From: Thioalkalivibrio sp. ALE14
GTDB taxonomy: Bacteria; Pseudomonadota; Gammaproteobacteria; Ectothiorhodospirales; Ectothiorhodospiraceae
Reading direction: 5' to 3'
DNA length: 64,000 bases
Assembly (NCBI RefSeq): GCF_000376845.1
Contig: NZ_AQXY01000031.1
Location: 124,001 to 188,000 of the forward strand
In this document: one piece after another, positions 39,415 through 47,783 of the stretch
Numbering within the stretch: position 1 is the stretch's first letter
Layout: every line of letters starts with the position of its first letter
Program-made: the position numbers and the translations under genes
Notes under the pieces: generated by a model
Databases searched by the model: none
What the model was told of the DNA's origin: nothing
Seen by the model: the letters and a program-made list of their open reading frames with translations, nothing else

Positions 39415-40050
39415 TTATCCCCTGCTCATCATCCTCCGACGGATGTAATAGTCGATGCTGACATAGCGTCCCGCTCCCCAGAAGAACAGAACCAGCAGCA
39501 TCACGAAAAAGGTCGCGGCCATCTCGATCCCGTTGTTCACGATCGCGAAGTTTCCGGTCTCGGTCAGCCAATTGTAGTTGCCGTGCTCCTGCAAAATGGA
39601 CTTGGCGCGATCCAGGCGCATCTGTGCCGCCTCGATCCCGGAACAGTTGAACAGGCACATCATCGGATCGGAGATCCGTTGCCAGCCATGTTCAATATGT
39701 ACGGTCAAGGCCGCCACGACCATCGTGATCATCAGCGGTATCGAGAACCAGCGCGTCGCCAGTCCGAGCAGCAGCGCGATGGCACCCAGGACCTCGGCAT
39801 AGGCCGACAGCAGCACCATCAGGTAGGGGAACGGCATGCCCAGCCCCCAGTCGGCGTTGCCGTACCACATCACCACGTTCTCTTTCGGCAGCAGCCCGTC
39901 CAGCTTATTGGTCCCGGCCATCCAGAACACCGGGGCGAGATAGAGCCGCAACAGCAACGGCGCCAGAAAGTCCGCGCCACGCGTCCAGTCCAGCCAGCCC
40001 TGAGCCCGTACTGCCAGTGTCGCCATCATGCTCATCGTCCTGATCTCCAT
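39415..40050 (-). CDS. DoxX-family membrane protein of the bufferin cluster
   Basis: A 211-residue protein with about four transmembrane helices. It has the DoxX-like LLLRLYLAPVFWMAGTNKL and an AYAEVLGAIALLLGLATRWF block. A hydrophilic insertion around residues 120-165 contains two cysteines (MMCLFNCSG). DoxX homologues are regular members of bufferin/Hvf operons, with a possible redox role. It starts the doxX-bufA-bufB-bufC operon and diverges from an AraC-type gene across about 178 bases that must hold the promoters. ATG choice between 40050 and 40035 is uncertain. Confidence 0.88.
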   Translation of the reverse strand: MEIRTMSMMATLAVRAQGWLDWTRGADFLAPLLLRLYLAPVFWMAGTNKLDGLLPKENVVMWYGNADWGLGMPFPYLMVLLSAYAEVLGAIALLLGLATRWFSIPLMITMVVAALTVHIEHGWQRISDPMMCLFNCSGIEAAQMRLDRAKSILQEHGNYNWLTETGNFAIVNNGIEMAATFFVMLLVLFFWGAGRYVSIDYYIRRRMMSRG

Positions 40051-40228
40051 TCCGTCCTCGACTTGCTAACAAGCCTAGTCCCTTGCTCCCCAGGGGTCGC
40101 GGGGCAATCCGCCGGCATTTATGTCCGATCGTCCGGAGCCCATACCCCGGTGCGCGGGAACCCCGGAAAACCGGGACCAGAACGTTTAAGGTGAGCATCA
40201 ACCGGTAACGGACAACGAGGATGGTTTG

Positions 40229-41155
40229 ATGGACATCAGCCCCCACGAAGACGTGCTGTCGACGGTCCTGGCGGCCTACAACCTGCGCGCCCGCATCGAC
40301 ACCAATCCGCGCCTGTGCGGGGAGTGGCAGCTCAGTACGGCGGGCTCGGGCAATGCCAGCTTTCACCTGGTCGGGGAAGGCGGCTGCTATCTGCACATGG
40401 AGGACATCGCCCCCGTCTGGATGGAGGCCGGGGACCTGTTGCTGCTCCCGCACGACGACTGGCACCTGATGTCCAGTCGCGACACTGTCCCCGACCGCGA
40501 CAACCATCTGACGCTGGTGGAAGGCGAGGATCCGCCGGACACTCCGGTGACCCAGCTCCTGTGCGGCCACTTCGAGTTCGACTCCGGCCGGCGCAACCCG
40601 ATCCTGGCCGCCCTCCCGGGCCATATCATTATCCGCCGCCGCGAATCGGGCGAACGCCTGGCGCATCTGGCCGACCTGATGAACATCGAGCTCGCGGAGC
40701 GCTCCTCGGGCTACCGCCCCGTCCTGGACCGACTGGCCGACACCCTTTTCGTGATGGCTGTGCGCCACCACATCTGCTCGCAACGCGAACACTCGGAGGG
40801 ATCCTTGATCGCCGCCCTGGCGGACGACCGCATCCGACGGGCACTGGATGCCCTGCATGCCCACCCGGAAGCGGCCTGGACCCTGGAAGGGCTGGCCAGC
40901 GAGGCGGCGATGTCGCGCAGCAGTTTCGCGGAGCGCTTTCACACCCTGGTCGGACAGACGCCCATCGACTACCTGACGCAGTGGCGCATGGTCCTGGCGG
41001 AGCGCCTGCTGCGCGACGGACGGGAGTCGGTCGCGGGCGTGATGGATGCGGTGGGGTATACCTCGGAGGCGGCCTTTCGCAAGGCCTTCAAGCGGGTACA
41101 CGGGTTCGGGCCGGGGCGCATCCGGCAGCTGCTGCGCCGAATCGCCGCCGGGTGA
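40229..41155 (+). CDS. AraC-family regulator with cupin sensor domain
   Basis: A 308-residue regulator: N-terminal cupin (AraC-binding, cupin_6 type, residues 1-180, GEGGCYLHMEDIAPVWMEAG then LLLLPHDDWH) and a C-terminal double helix-turn-helix (about 205-305) with ASEAAMSRSSFAERFHTLVG and VGYTSEAAFRKAFKRVHGF. The start is the ATG at 40229 (GAGGA upstream); a TTG lies immediately before. It is divergent from the doxX-bufA operon, so it is a candidate local regulator. The ligand is unknown. Confidence 0.88.
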   Translation: MDISPHEDVLSTVLAAYNLRARIDTNPRLCGEWQLSTAGSGNASFHLVGEGGCYLHMEDIAPVWMEAGDLLLLPHDDWHLMSSRDTVPDRDNHLTLVEGEDPPDTPVTQLLCGHFEFDSGRRNPILAALPGHIIIRRRESGERLAHLADLMNIELAERSSGYRPVLDRLADTLFVMAVRHHICSQREHSEGSLIAALADDRIRRALDALHAHPEAAWTLEGLASEAAMSRSSFAERFHTLVGQTPIDYLTQWRMVLAERLLRDGRESVAGVMDAVGYTSEAAFRKAFKRVHGFGPGRIRQLLRRIAAG

Positions 41156-41174
41156 TCGGGAAGAAGCGCCTCGT

Positions 41175-41588
41175 TCAGAACGTATTGGCGACGCTGGCCA
41201 CGCCCGGTGCGTGCGACCGGACCAGGCGCTCAACCACGTTCTTGAGATCCAGTGTCGAACGCGGACAACCGACACAGGCGCCCTTGAGCCGGACGCGCAC
41301 GGTGCGACCGTCCAGTTCCACGAACTCGATGTCACCCCCGTCCTGCATCAGGATTCGCCGGGCCTCCTCGATCGCGGCGCGCACCGCATCCTCGTCGATC
41401 GGGCCGTCGGCCGGCACGTCCGCCGCCTCGCGTTGCGCATGGGTCTGGGCCCGATCCAGGCGCAGCGCGAGCTCCGGATCGAGTTCCTCGATCGCGTCCA
41501 GTTCCTCCTCGCTGTACACGTGATCGGGCTCGTCGCTCAGCAGATGCGACACGTCCACCATCACCTGCGCATTGTCGGGTCCAGCCAT
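41175..41588 (-). CDS. NifU-like Fe-S cluster scaffold protein (internal start)
   Basis: Alternative product of the frame above: 137 residues starting MAGPDNAQVMVDVSHLLSDE, with GGAGG seven bases upstream. Residues 70-137 are the NifU C-terminal domain with the cluster-binding pair GACVGC. Fe-S scaffolds near sdhB fit the need to load succinate dehydrogenase clusters. I think this start is used whether or not the fusion is also made. Confidence 0.65.
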   Translation of the reverse strand: MAGPDNAQVMVDVSHLLSDEPDHVYSEEELDAIEELDPELALRLDRAQTHAQREAADVPADGPIDEDAVRAAIEEARRILMQDGGDIEFVELDGRTVRVRLKGACVGCPRSTLDLKNVVERLVRSHAPGVASVANTF

Positions 41589-42131
41589 GTTCGGGCCTCC
41601 GGGTACTCGGCTTTTCGCCAGTATAGCAACGCCCCGCTCCACCCCCGCGCGAAGCCGCACCCGCCAGCCGGGATCCGCGACCTCGCGCGCCGGCGACCAG
41701 CGCAGACGCACGCGCAACCGGCGCAGGTCCTCGGCATCCATGCGCCCGGCGTGCAGCCACAGCCGCCAGACCTGTCCGCTGCCCTGCACCCGGACCACCA
41801 GCACCACGAGGCGTCGCAGCACCCGCGAGTCAGGCAGCACTTCGACCCAGTCCACCTGCTCCTGACGCAGGCCCTCGGCGGTGGCCAGCCAGGTCACGCC
41901 CTCGGGCGTCTGCCCCAGCCAGTCCCAGCCCGGCGGTCGCGACCGCCACTGCCACCACCACCCGGCCACGGCCAGACCGAAGACCGGAGCCAGCGTCCAC
42001 AGCGGGCTGTACGCCAGCACATAGGCAACTACCAGGACGAGCAACAGGATCTGGCCCGCGAGCGCGAGCCGAGGCAGAAGCGGATCAGCCCGGATTCGAA
42101 GCCTGAGCGGCGGCGCGGATCGCCGGGACAA
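41175..42131 (-). CDS. YgfX-like membrane domain fused in frame to a NifU-type Fe-S scaffold domain
   Basis: One uninterrupted 318-codon frame. Residues 1 to about 170 look like YgfX (the usual sdhE partner): two transmembrane helices near 22-58, then a basic beta-rich cytoplasmic part. Residues about 183-318 are a NifU C-terminal domain (GACVGCPRST, CxxC) that ends normally. The first codon is TTG overlapping the sdhE stop by 47 bases, so the precise N-terminus is uncertain. No stop separates the two halves, but a strong GGAGG lies before an internal ATG (41588), so a separate NifU protein could also be made. Confidence 0.7.
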   Translation of the reverse strand: MSRRSAPPLRLRIRADPLLPRLALAGQILLLVLVVAYVLAYSPLWTLAPVFGLAVAGWWWQWRSRPPGWDWLGQTPEGVTWLATAEGLRQEQVDWVEVLPDSRVLRRLVVLVVRVQGSGQVWRLWLHAGRMDAEDLRRLRVRLRWSPAREVADPGWRVRLRAGVERGVAILAKSRVPGGPNMAGPDNAQVMVDVSHLLSDEPDHVYSEEELDAIEELDPELALRLDRAQTHAQREAADVPADGPIDEDAVRAAIEEARRILMQDGGDIEFVELDGRTVRVRLKGACVGCPRSTLDLKNVVERLVRSHAPGVASVANTF

Positions 42132-42339
42132 GGCGGGCTATCCCCTCGTCCACCGTGGTCTGGCGTCCCATAACCACGTCCAGCAGCACGTTGTCGGGGT
42201 AGTCGAGCAGGCGCTCGAAGGCATCGCGACCCTCCTGGTCCAGTTGCGCATATCCCTGCGCGAGAAACTGCCCGAGCAGCCAGTCGTTCTCCAGCATGCC
42301 GCGACGGCAGCGCCAACGTGTGCGGCTGTCGGGTTCCAT
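42085..42339 (-). CDS. sdhE: FAD assembly factor SdhE
   Basis: 84 residues. The hallmark RRGMLENDWLLG (RGxxE motif) is intact. It promotes covalent flavinylation of SdhA. I start it at the ATG giving MEPDSRTRWRCRRG; the longer open frame enters a REP palindrome. It follows sdhB in the same direction with an intervening repeat, and its 3' end overlaps the start of the ygfX-like frame. Confidence 0.93.
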   Translation of the reverse strand: MEPDSRTRWRCRRGMLENDWLLGQFLAQGYAQLDQEGRDAFERLLDYPDNVLLDVVMGRQTTVDEGIARLVPAIRAAAQASNPG

Positions 42340-42362
42340 CACCCAAACACCCGTCCAGGTCC

Positions 42363-42447
42363 CCCGTAGGAGCCTGCTCGCAGGCGAAGCCCCTGCCCAC
42401 GTCCGACTTTGGCAGGGGCATTCGCCTGCAAGCAGGCTCCTACCGGG
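42363..42447. repeat. REP palindrome between sdhB and sdhE
   Basis: A long imperfect palindrome: CCCGTAGGAGCCTGCTCGCA at one end and the complementary GCAAGCAGGCTCCTACCGGG at the other, with an inner CCCCTGCC...GGCAGGGG pair. The GTAGGAGCCTGC...GCAGGC outer arms are the type seen in many gammaproteobacterial REP elements. It overlaps the spurious upstream extension of sdhE. Confidence 0.8.
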
Positions 42448-42475
42448 GTGGAACAACCTTTGGGGGTCGCGCCGA

Positions 42476-43177
42476 TCACAGCGATTTCTTCAGCATCGTG
42501 CGGCGGATATCACTGATCGCCCGGCTCGGGTTCAGGCCCTTCGGGCACACCTGGGTGCAGTTCATGATGGTGTGGCAGCGGTAAAGCTTCCAGGCATCAT
42601 CCAGCTGTGTCAGACGATGCTCCGTGGCCTCGTCGCGGCTGTCCTGGATAAAGCGCGCGGCCTGCAGCAAGGCCGCCGGGCCCAGAAACTTGTCCGGGTT
42701 CCACCAGTAGGACGGGCAGGCCGCGGAGCAGCAGCCGCAAAGGATGCACTCGTACAGGCCATCCAGTTGCTCACGATCCTCCGGGCTCTGCTTGCGCTCG
42801 ACCTCGGGCTCGGGGCTGTCGTTGACCAGCCAGGGCTCGGCCTTGCGGTACTGCTCCCAGAAGTTGTCCATGTCCACGATCAGATCGCGGATTACCGGCA
42901 TGCCCGGGAACGGCCGCAGCGTCACGGGTGCATCCAGGTCCGCCAGCGGGGTGATGCACGCCAGGCCATTGGTGCCGTTGATGTTCATGCCGTCGGAGCC
43001 GCAGACCCCGTGCTGGCAGGAGCGACGAAAGCCCAGTGAGTCATCCTGCTCCTTCAACAGCAACAGCGCATCCAGCAGCATCATCCCCGGCTCGACCTGG
43101 TCGTCGGGCAGGGTAAAGCGCTGCATCTTCGGCAGCGTGTCCGTCTCCGGGTTGAAGCGGTAGATCGAGAACTCCAT
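42476..43177 (-). CDS. sdhB: Succinate dehydrogenase iron-sulfur subunit
   Basis: 233 residues. Cluster motifs are complete: CQHGVCGSDGMNINGTNGLAC ligands of the 2Fe-2S cluster in the N-terminal ferredoxin domain, and CILCGCCSAACPSYWW with CHTIMNCTQVCPKGLNP for the 4Fe-4S and 3Fe-4S clusters. Carries electrons from SdhA to ubiquinone. It is separated from sdhA by a DksA-like gene, an unusual insertion in the operon, and is followed by sdhE. Confidence 0.97.
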   Translation of the reverse strand: MEFSIYRFNPETDTLPKMQRFTLPDDQVEPGMMLLDALLLLKEQDDSLGFRRSCQHGVCGSDGMNINGTNGLACITPLADLDAPVTLRPFPGMPVIRDLIVDMDNFWEQYRKAEPWLVNDSPEPEVERKQSPEDREQLDGLYECILCGCCSAACPSYWWNPDKFLGPAALLQAARFIQDSRDEATEHRLTQLDDAWKLYRCHTIMNCTQVCPKGLNPSRAISDIRRTMLKKSL

Positions 43178-43233
43178 CCGTATCTCCTGTCGGCGACCGC
43201 GGCCGCCTTGTCACACGCGTCGATAAGCTCCAA

Positions 43234-43596
43234 TCAACCCTGTTCCTGCGCCTCGGCACAGGCAATGCAGCGCTCGGCCGACGGGTCGACCTCCAGCCGC
43301 GATTTCGCGATGGGTTCCAGGCAGTCGATGCACAGGCCACCCTCGCCCTCCTCCAGCCGCTTCAGCGCCCTCCGCGCACGGGCTCGCTGCGCCTCGCGAC
43401 GCTGCTGGCTCGCCTTGGCCATTGCCTAACCCTGCAGCGCATCCATCCTCGAGAGCCGCCCGGTACGCTGCTGGTCCAGCTCCACGGTCGCACCGCCGTC
43501 GGCGCCGCCTTCCAGCGCGGCATCCAGCTCCGTCACCAGTGCCTCCAGCCGTTCGCGCAGCCACGCCTCGGGTACGGGTTCGGTGGGGTTGCTCAT
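43234..43596 (-). pseudogene. TraR/DksA-family zinc-finger gene interrupted by an in-frame amber codon
   Basis: A DksA-like protein of about 120 codons interrupted by TAG at 43426-43428. Upstream of the stop: ELDQQRTGRLSRMDALQG. Downstream in the same frame, after one codon: MAKASQQRREAQRARARRAL, then the zinc finger CIDCLEPIAK...CIAC. Normal relatives read RLSRMDALQ(x)QAMA across this point, so a CAG to TAG change would explain it. The first part begins at ATG 43596 (MSNPTEPVPEAW) and the second could reinitiate at the ATG three bases after the stop. It lies between sdhA and sdhB. It may be a recent null or a two-piece gene. Confidence 0.8.
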
Positions 43597-43654
43597 TGCT
43601 CGTCTCCCATTGGGCACAATGCCCATGGTTGAACGCGCGAGCTGCCATGCCCCC

Positions 43655-43685
43655 TGATGCGATTCGCTGCGCTCATCGGCATCCT
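43655..43685. repeat. 31-base direct repeat, copy 1
   Basis: Begins TGATGCGATTCGCTGCGCTC and is repeated without change at 43768-43798. On the opposite strand it reads as the GTAGGATGCCGATGAGCGCA-type sequence common in interspersed proteobacterial repeats. It lies in the gap between the DksA-like gene and sdhA. Confidence 0.75.
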
Positions 43686-43715
43686 GCGGCCTGTATTGAC
43701 GCACCGCTGTCGTAG

Positions 43716-43742
43716 GGTGCGTTGACCATCGCGAAACGCACC
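43716..43742. repeat. GGTGCGTT / AACGCACC inverted repeat
   Basis: Arms GGTGCGTT (43716-43723) and AACGCACC (43735-43742), part of the widespread TAGGGTGCGTT...AACGCACC interspersed repeat. It sits between the two 31-base direct repeats, suggesting a composite extragenic repeat cluster in 43597-43828. Confidence 0.65.
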
Positions 43743-43767
43743 GATCCCGGTGGGACCACCCACCTCG

Positions 43768-43798
43768 TGATGCGATTCGCTGCGCTCATCGGCATCCT
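43768..43798. repeat. 31-base direct repeat, copy 2
   Basis: Identical to 43655-43685. Together with the GGTGCGTT hairpin it fills most of the spacer between sdhA and the DksA-like gene. Confidence 0.75.
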
Positions 43799-43828
43799 AC
43801 GATCCTTCCCTGCAGTCGCCTCGAGCCA

Positions 43829-45604
43829 TCAATAGACGCGTTCCTTCGGGGGGAACGAGGCCACGGTGTTCGGCTGCGTCCGCACCGGCTTGTAGTCGAG
43901 GCTGTCGTCCGCCAGCGAGTACAGGCTGTGCTTGAGCCAGTGCTGGTCGTCCCGCTCGGGAAAGTCGATCCGCGAGTGCGCCCCGCGGCTCTCCTCGCGC
44001 CCCAGCGCGGAGCGGATCGTCGCGATCGCGCAGTCCATCAGGTTCTCCAGCTCCATCGCCTCCACCCGCGCGGTGTTGAAGGTGCTGGAGTGGTCCCCGA
44101 TCACGGCATGATCGAGCCGCTCGCGCAGGGCGCGGACCTTCTCCACCCCCTCGCGCATCACCTCGTCGGTGCGGAATACCGAACAGTGGTCCTCCATCAC
44201 CTTGCGCAGTTCGCGCTTGAGCGGCTCGATCTGCTCGGCCGAGCCATCGCCCGGATCCTTGCGGTCCCAGCGCGTGAGCCGGGCCATCGCCTGTTCCACG
44301 GCCGACTCGTCCAGCGGCCGGTGGTAACGGTTCTCGGCCAGGTACTCGAGGATGTGATTGGCCGCCGCGCGCCCGAACACCAGGATGTCCAGCAGGGAAT
44401 TGCCGCCCAGGCGATTGGCCCCGTGCACCGAGACACAGGCCGTCTCGCCGGCCGCGTACAGCCCGGGGACCGGGTCCTCCGGCGTGTCCTTCTCCGGCGC
44501 CACCACCTGCCCGAAGCGATTGGTCGGGATGCCACCCATGCTGTAGTGGCAGGGGGGGAAGATCGGGATCGGCGCCTCGATCGGATCGACCCCGAGAAAG
44601 GTCATGCTCGTCTCGCGAATGCCCGGCAGGCGCTGCATGATCGTATCGGCCCCGAGATGGCGCAGGTCCAGCAGCACGTGGTCCGCATTGCGCCCGCAGC
44701 CGCGCCCCTCGCGCACCTCGGTAGCGATGGACCGGCTGACCACGTCGCGCGAGGCCAGGTCCTTCGCCCGCGGGGCGTAGCGCTCCATGAAACGCTCGCC
44801 CTCGGAGTTGATCAGGAACCCACCCTCGCCGCGGGCACCCTCGGTAATCAGCATCCCGCGCCCGGCGATGCCGGTCGGGTGGAACTGCACGAACTCCATG
44901 TCCTCCAGCGGCACCCCGGCGCGCAGGGCCATCGCCATGCCGTCACCGGTGTTGATCAGGGCATTGGTGGTGGTGCGGAACAGCTGCCCCGCCCCGCCCG
45001 TCGCGATCAGCGTGGTCTTGGCCTCGATGACGATGGGCTCGCCGGTCAGGATCTCGAACGCCAGTACGCCGAGCACATAGCCCTGCGCGTCGCGCAGCAG
45101 GTCCACCGCAAAGTACTCGTCGAAGAAGTGCGTTCGCGCACGCAGATTCTGCTGGTACAGCGAGTGCAGGATGGCGTGGCCGGTGCGGTCGGCCGCGGCA
45201 CAGGTGCGCGCGGCCTGATCCTGGCCGAAATTCTGGCTCTGCCCGCCGAACGCCCGCTGGTAGATGTTGCCATTGTCCAGGCGCGAGAACGGCACGCCGA
45301 AGTGGTCCAGCTCGTAGACGACCTTGGGTGCCGCACGACACATGTACTCGATCGCGTCCTGGTCGCCCAGATAGTCCGAACCCTTCACGGTATCGAACAT
45401 GTGCCAGTGCCAGGAGTCCGGCAGCACGTTGGCCAGCGCGGCGTTCACCCCGCCCTGCGCCGCCACCGTGTGCGAGCGCGTGGGGAAAACCTTGGACACC
45501 ACCGCGACCTGGGCATCGCCGTTGGACAGCTGCAGGGCCGCGCGCAGGCCGGCGCCACCGGCCCCGATGATCAGGGCGTCGAACTTGCGTCGCGCCACGT
45601 TCAT
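43829..45604 (-). CDS. sdhA: Succinate dehydrogenase flavoprotein subunit
   Basis: 591 residues, the normal size. FAD-binding [11 protein letters not shown] near the N-terminus, [14 protein letters not shown] with the histidine that covalently binds FAD, the active-site HPTGI and the [16 protein letters not shown]-like substrate region ([18 protein letters not shown]), and [20 protein letters not shown]. It oxidises succinate to fumarate and feeds complex II. Ten bases separate it from sdhD upstream. Confidence 0.98.
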   Translation of the reverse strand: MNVARRKFDALIIGAGGAGLRAALQLSNGDAQVAVVSKVFPTRSHTVAAQGGVNAALANVLPDSWHWHMFDTVKGSDYLGDQDAIEYMCRAAPKVVYELDHFGVPFSRLDNGNIYQRAFGGQSQNFGQDQAARTCAAADRTGHAILHSLYQQNLRARTHFFDEYFAVDLLRDAQGYVLGVLAFEILTGEPIVIEAKTTLIATGGAGQLFRTTTNALINTGDGMAMALRAGVPLEDMEFVQFHPTGIAGRGMLITEGARGEGGFLINSEGERFMERYAPRAKDLASRDVVSRSIATEVREGRGCGRNADHVLLDLRHLGADTIMQRLPGIRETSMTFLGVDPIEAPIPIFPPCHYSMGGIPTNRFGQVVAPEKDTPEDPVPGLYAAGETACVSVHGANRLGGNSLLDILVFGRAAANHILEYLAENRYHRPLDESAVEQAMARLTRWDRKDPGDGSAEQIEPLKRELRKVMEDHCSVFRTDEVMREGVEKVRALRERLDHAVIGDHSSTFNTARVEAMELENLMDCAIATIRSALGREESRGAHSRIDFPERDDQHWLKHSLYSLADDSLDYKPVRTQPNTVASFPPKERVY

Positions 45605-45614
45605 GCCAGTTCCT

Positions 45615-45953
45615 TCATGCGAGTCCCGCCCGAATCAGAATGAAGAAGGCCCACAGGCCCGTCACAAGAAGCCCGCCGGCCGCCAGTACAAGCACCGTGA
45701 GCCGCGTACCCGGCGCATGCACGTAGTCCATCACCACGTCGCGCAGCCCGATCCACGCGTGCAACAGCAACAACAAAACGAAAACGGCCGTCAGCAACCC
45801 GGTCAGCGGGTGCCCCATCACCGCCAGCCAGGCCGCATGGTCCGCTGGCGCGGCCAGTACGAAGAACCCGAGGGCGAAGATCACGTACACACCCACGTAC
45901 GCCGCCGTGATGCGCTGCAGCAGCCAGGCGCGCTGTCCGCTCAGGAGCCTCAC
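45615..45953 (-). CDS. sdhD: Succinate dehydrogenase membrane anchor subunit SdhD
   Basis: 112 residues with three transmembrane helices (about 17-38, 50-75 and 86-108). It contains the haem/quinone-region [15 protein letters not shown] block. The start is GTG at 45953, overlapping the sdhC stop as GTGA. The longer open frame upstream is antiparallel to nothing useful and would overlap sdhC completely. Together with SdhC it anchors complex II and forms the ubiquinone site. Confidence 0.92.
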   Translation of the reverse strand: MRLLSGQRAWLLQRITAAYVGVYVIFALGFFVLAAPADHAAWLAVMGHPLTGLLTAVFVLLLLLHAWIGLRDVVMDYVHAPGTRLTVLVLAAGGLLVTGLWAFFILIRAGLA

Positions 45954-46330
45954 AGCACCAGCCCCAGCCACACCAGAACCGTGCCGAGGATCCCCGCGTA
46001 GAGGGCGTCGCGCGCCGTGCGCAGCGAGCCCTCGCGGTCCTCGCCGATACCGAATTCCATCAGCAGGTAGCGAATGCCGGCAAACAGGTGATGCAACAGC
46101 CACCACAGGCCCAGGGCCAGCGCGACCAGACCCGCCGGGTGATGGATGATCGCCACGACCTGTGCAAAGCCCTCGGGGCTGGCCAGCGAGCGGTCCAGCA
46201 GCCAAAGCAGCACAGGAATCGACAGAATCAGGAAGACACCGGTAATCCGGTGCAGAATAGAGACCACGGCATTCAGCGGCAGTCGGATCTTGCGCAAATC
46301 CAGAAAGACGGGACGTCCCTGCCGAGTCAT
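45950..46330 (-). CDS. sdhC: Succinate dehydrogenase cytochrome b556 subunit SdhC
   Basis: 126 residues, three transmembrane helices. The hallmark SILHRITGVFLILSIPVLLW and the haem-ligand region WWLLHHLFAGIRYLLMEFG are present. I start it at the ATG giving MTRQGRPVFLDL (AAGGGGG upstream). First gene of the sdhC-sdhD-sdhA-(dksA-like)-sdhB-sdhE operon, divergent from ygfZ with 176 bases between them. Confidence 0.94.
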   Translation of the reverse strand: MTRQGRPVFLDLRKIRLPLNAVVSILHRITGVFLILSIPVLLWLLDRSLASPEGFAQVVAIIHHPAGLVALALGLWWLLHHLFAGIRYLLMEFGIGEDREGSLRTARDALYAGILGTVLVWLGLVL

Positions 46331-46506
46331 GCCACCCCCTTGAACAGAGATAAAGAATCCAGGGCTGACACCCTGCAAATGGTTCGTCTACTATCGAGCC
46401 GCTTGGTTCAGCTTACCACCTCAAACCTTGGCCGTGCGCCCCGGACACCGATGCCGAATCGGCTCCGGCGGCGGACGGCAGCGAGCGCTTCCACGGGAGA
46501 CTTCCG

Positions 46507-47553
46507 ATGCGCGAAGACTGGAAAAACCACTTGATCGACGCCGGCGCCGAGTTCGAGGAGGACGACCTCCTGCACTACGGCAACCCGGAGCGCGAACGCC
46601 GCATGGCCGTTAACGGCGAGGTGATCTGCGACCTCTCCCATCGCGGCCTGCTGGAGGTGCGCGGCGACGATGCGACCGACTTCCTGCAGGGGCAGTTCGG
46701 CAATGACATCCACGCCGTGGATGCCAACCATAGCCAGATCTCCAGCTACTCCAGCCCCAAGGGACGCGCCTACGCCGTCTTCCGCGTGCTGCCCACCCAA
46801 GACGGCTATCTGCTGGAGATGCCCGCCGACCGGATCGAGCCGGTGGCCAAGCGCCTGCAGATGTTCGTCTTGCGAGCCAACGTCATCATCGAACAGGCCG
46901 GCGATTCACGCATCCACTTCGGCTTCTCCGGCCCGGATGCCGAGAAGGAGCTGAAAAGCGCCCTGGGTGCCTGCCCCGAAGCACCGGAAGAGGTCATCGA
47001 GAAGGGCGGCGTGACCATCGTCCGGGTGCGCGGGCTGCATCCGCGCTTTGAACTGTTCGGCGAGATCGACGCGATGCGCAAGGCCTGGGACAGCCTCAAT
47101 GTCCACGCGGCCCCGGTGGGCCCGCGCGACTGGGCCCTGCTGGACATCCTCGCCGGCGTACCCACCGTGGTGGAGGAAACCACCGAGATGTTCGTCCCGC
47201 AGATGCTGAACCTGCACGCTCTCGGCGCGATCAGCTTCGAGAAGGGCTGCTACCCGGGTCAGGAGGTCGTGGCGCGCATGCACTACCTGGGCAAGCTCAA
47301 GCGGCGTATGTTCCGCCTGGCCATCCATGCCCAGACGCCGCCTCAGCCCGGCTCGCCGGTCTTTCGCGCGGACGGCAACCCCGACCAGTCCGACGGCGAG
47401 ATCGTGGCCGCCGAGCTGCACCCGGACGGCCTCTACTCCGCCCTTGCGGTGGTACAGGTCAACGCCGCCGAGGGCGAACTGCGCTGGGGCGCGCGGGACG
47501 GTGCGAAGGCCGAGGTGGTCGAGCTCCCCTACGCGGTCCCGGAAGGAGCCTGA
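46507..47553 (+). CDS. ygfZ: Folate-binding Fe-S maintenance protein YgfZ
   Basis: 348 residues of the GcvT-like tetrahydrofolate-binding family. The diagnostic motif KGCYPGQEVVARMHY (KGCYxGQE) with the conserved cysteine is present. YgfZ supports assembly or repair of certain Fe-S enzymes under oxidative stress. Location beside sdhC fits because complex II carries three Fe-S clusters. Four bases separate its stop from a small membrane-protein gene. Confidence 0.93.
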   Translation: MREDWKNHLIDAGAEFEEDDLLHYGNPERERRMAVNGEVICDLSHRGLLEVRGDDATDFLQGQFGNDIHAVDANHSQISSYSSPKGRAYAVFRVLPTQDGYLLEMPADRIEPVAKRLQMFVLRANVIIEQAGDSRIHFGFSGPDAEKELKSALGACPEAPEEVIEKGGVTIVRVRGLHPRFELFGEIDAMRKAWDSLNVHAAPVGPRDWALLDILAGVPTVVEETTEMFVPQMLNLHALGAISFEKGCYPGQEVVARMHYLGKLKRRMFRLAIHAQTPPQPGSPVFRADGNPDQSDGEIVAAELHPDGLYSALAVVQVNAAEGELRWGARDGAKAEVVELPYAVPEGA

Positions 47554-47556
47554 CGC

Positions 47557-47721
47557 ATGCGTTTCCTGTTCTTCTTTTTCGTCCTGATCCTGCTGGCGCT
47601 GTGGGCCGCCTTCTTCAGCCGCCCCGACAACCCCACGCTGTCCAACTGGCTCTACGTGCTGGCCGGCGTGCTGGCGGTGCTGTTCCTGATCGGCTATCTC
47701 CGGCTCGACGGCGTCATATAA
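47557..47721 (+). CDS. Small two-helix membrane protein, 54 residues
   Basis: A short frame that starts MRFLFFFFVLILLALWAAFF and ends LIGYLRLDGVI. Two hydrophobic segments (residues 3-20 and 31-49) are joined by a polar hairpin SRPDNPTLSN. GGAAGGAG lies 9-16 bases before the ATG, inside the end of ygfZ, and the frames are closely linked. This strongly suggests a real co-translated gene. No family recognised. Bases 47722-47783 contain nothing else. Confidence 0.7.
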   Translation: MRFLFFFFVLILLALWAAFFSRPDNPTLSNWLYVLAGVLAVLFLIGYLRLDGVI

Positions 47722-47783
47722 CCGCCCCGCCCGGCCGGCGTTACCACCGTCCGGGCCCGTGGCCCGGTGTCACGCGGGCCCAA

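Noticed and set aside
43426-43428. TAG in the DksA-like gene as a programmed pyrrolysine codon
   Set aside because: Pyrrolysine use is confined to specific methylamine enzymes and lineages; a simple CAG to TAG change explains it better.
43928-45643. 571-codon plus-strand frame opposite sdhA
   Set aside because: sdhA on the minus strand is complete with all catalytic motifs; the antisense frame has no recognisable sequence.
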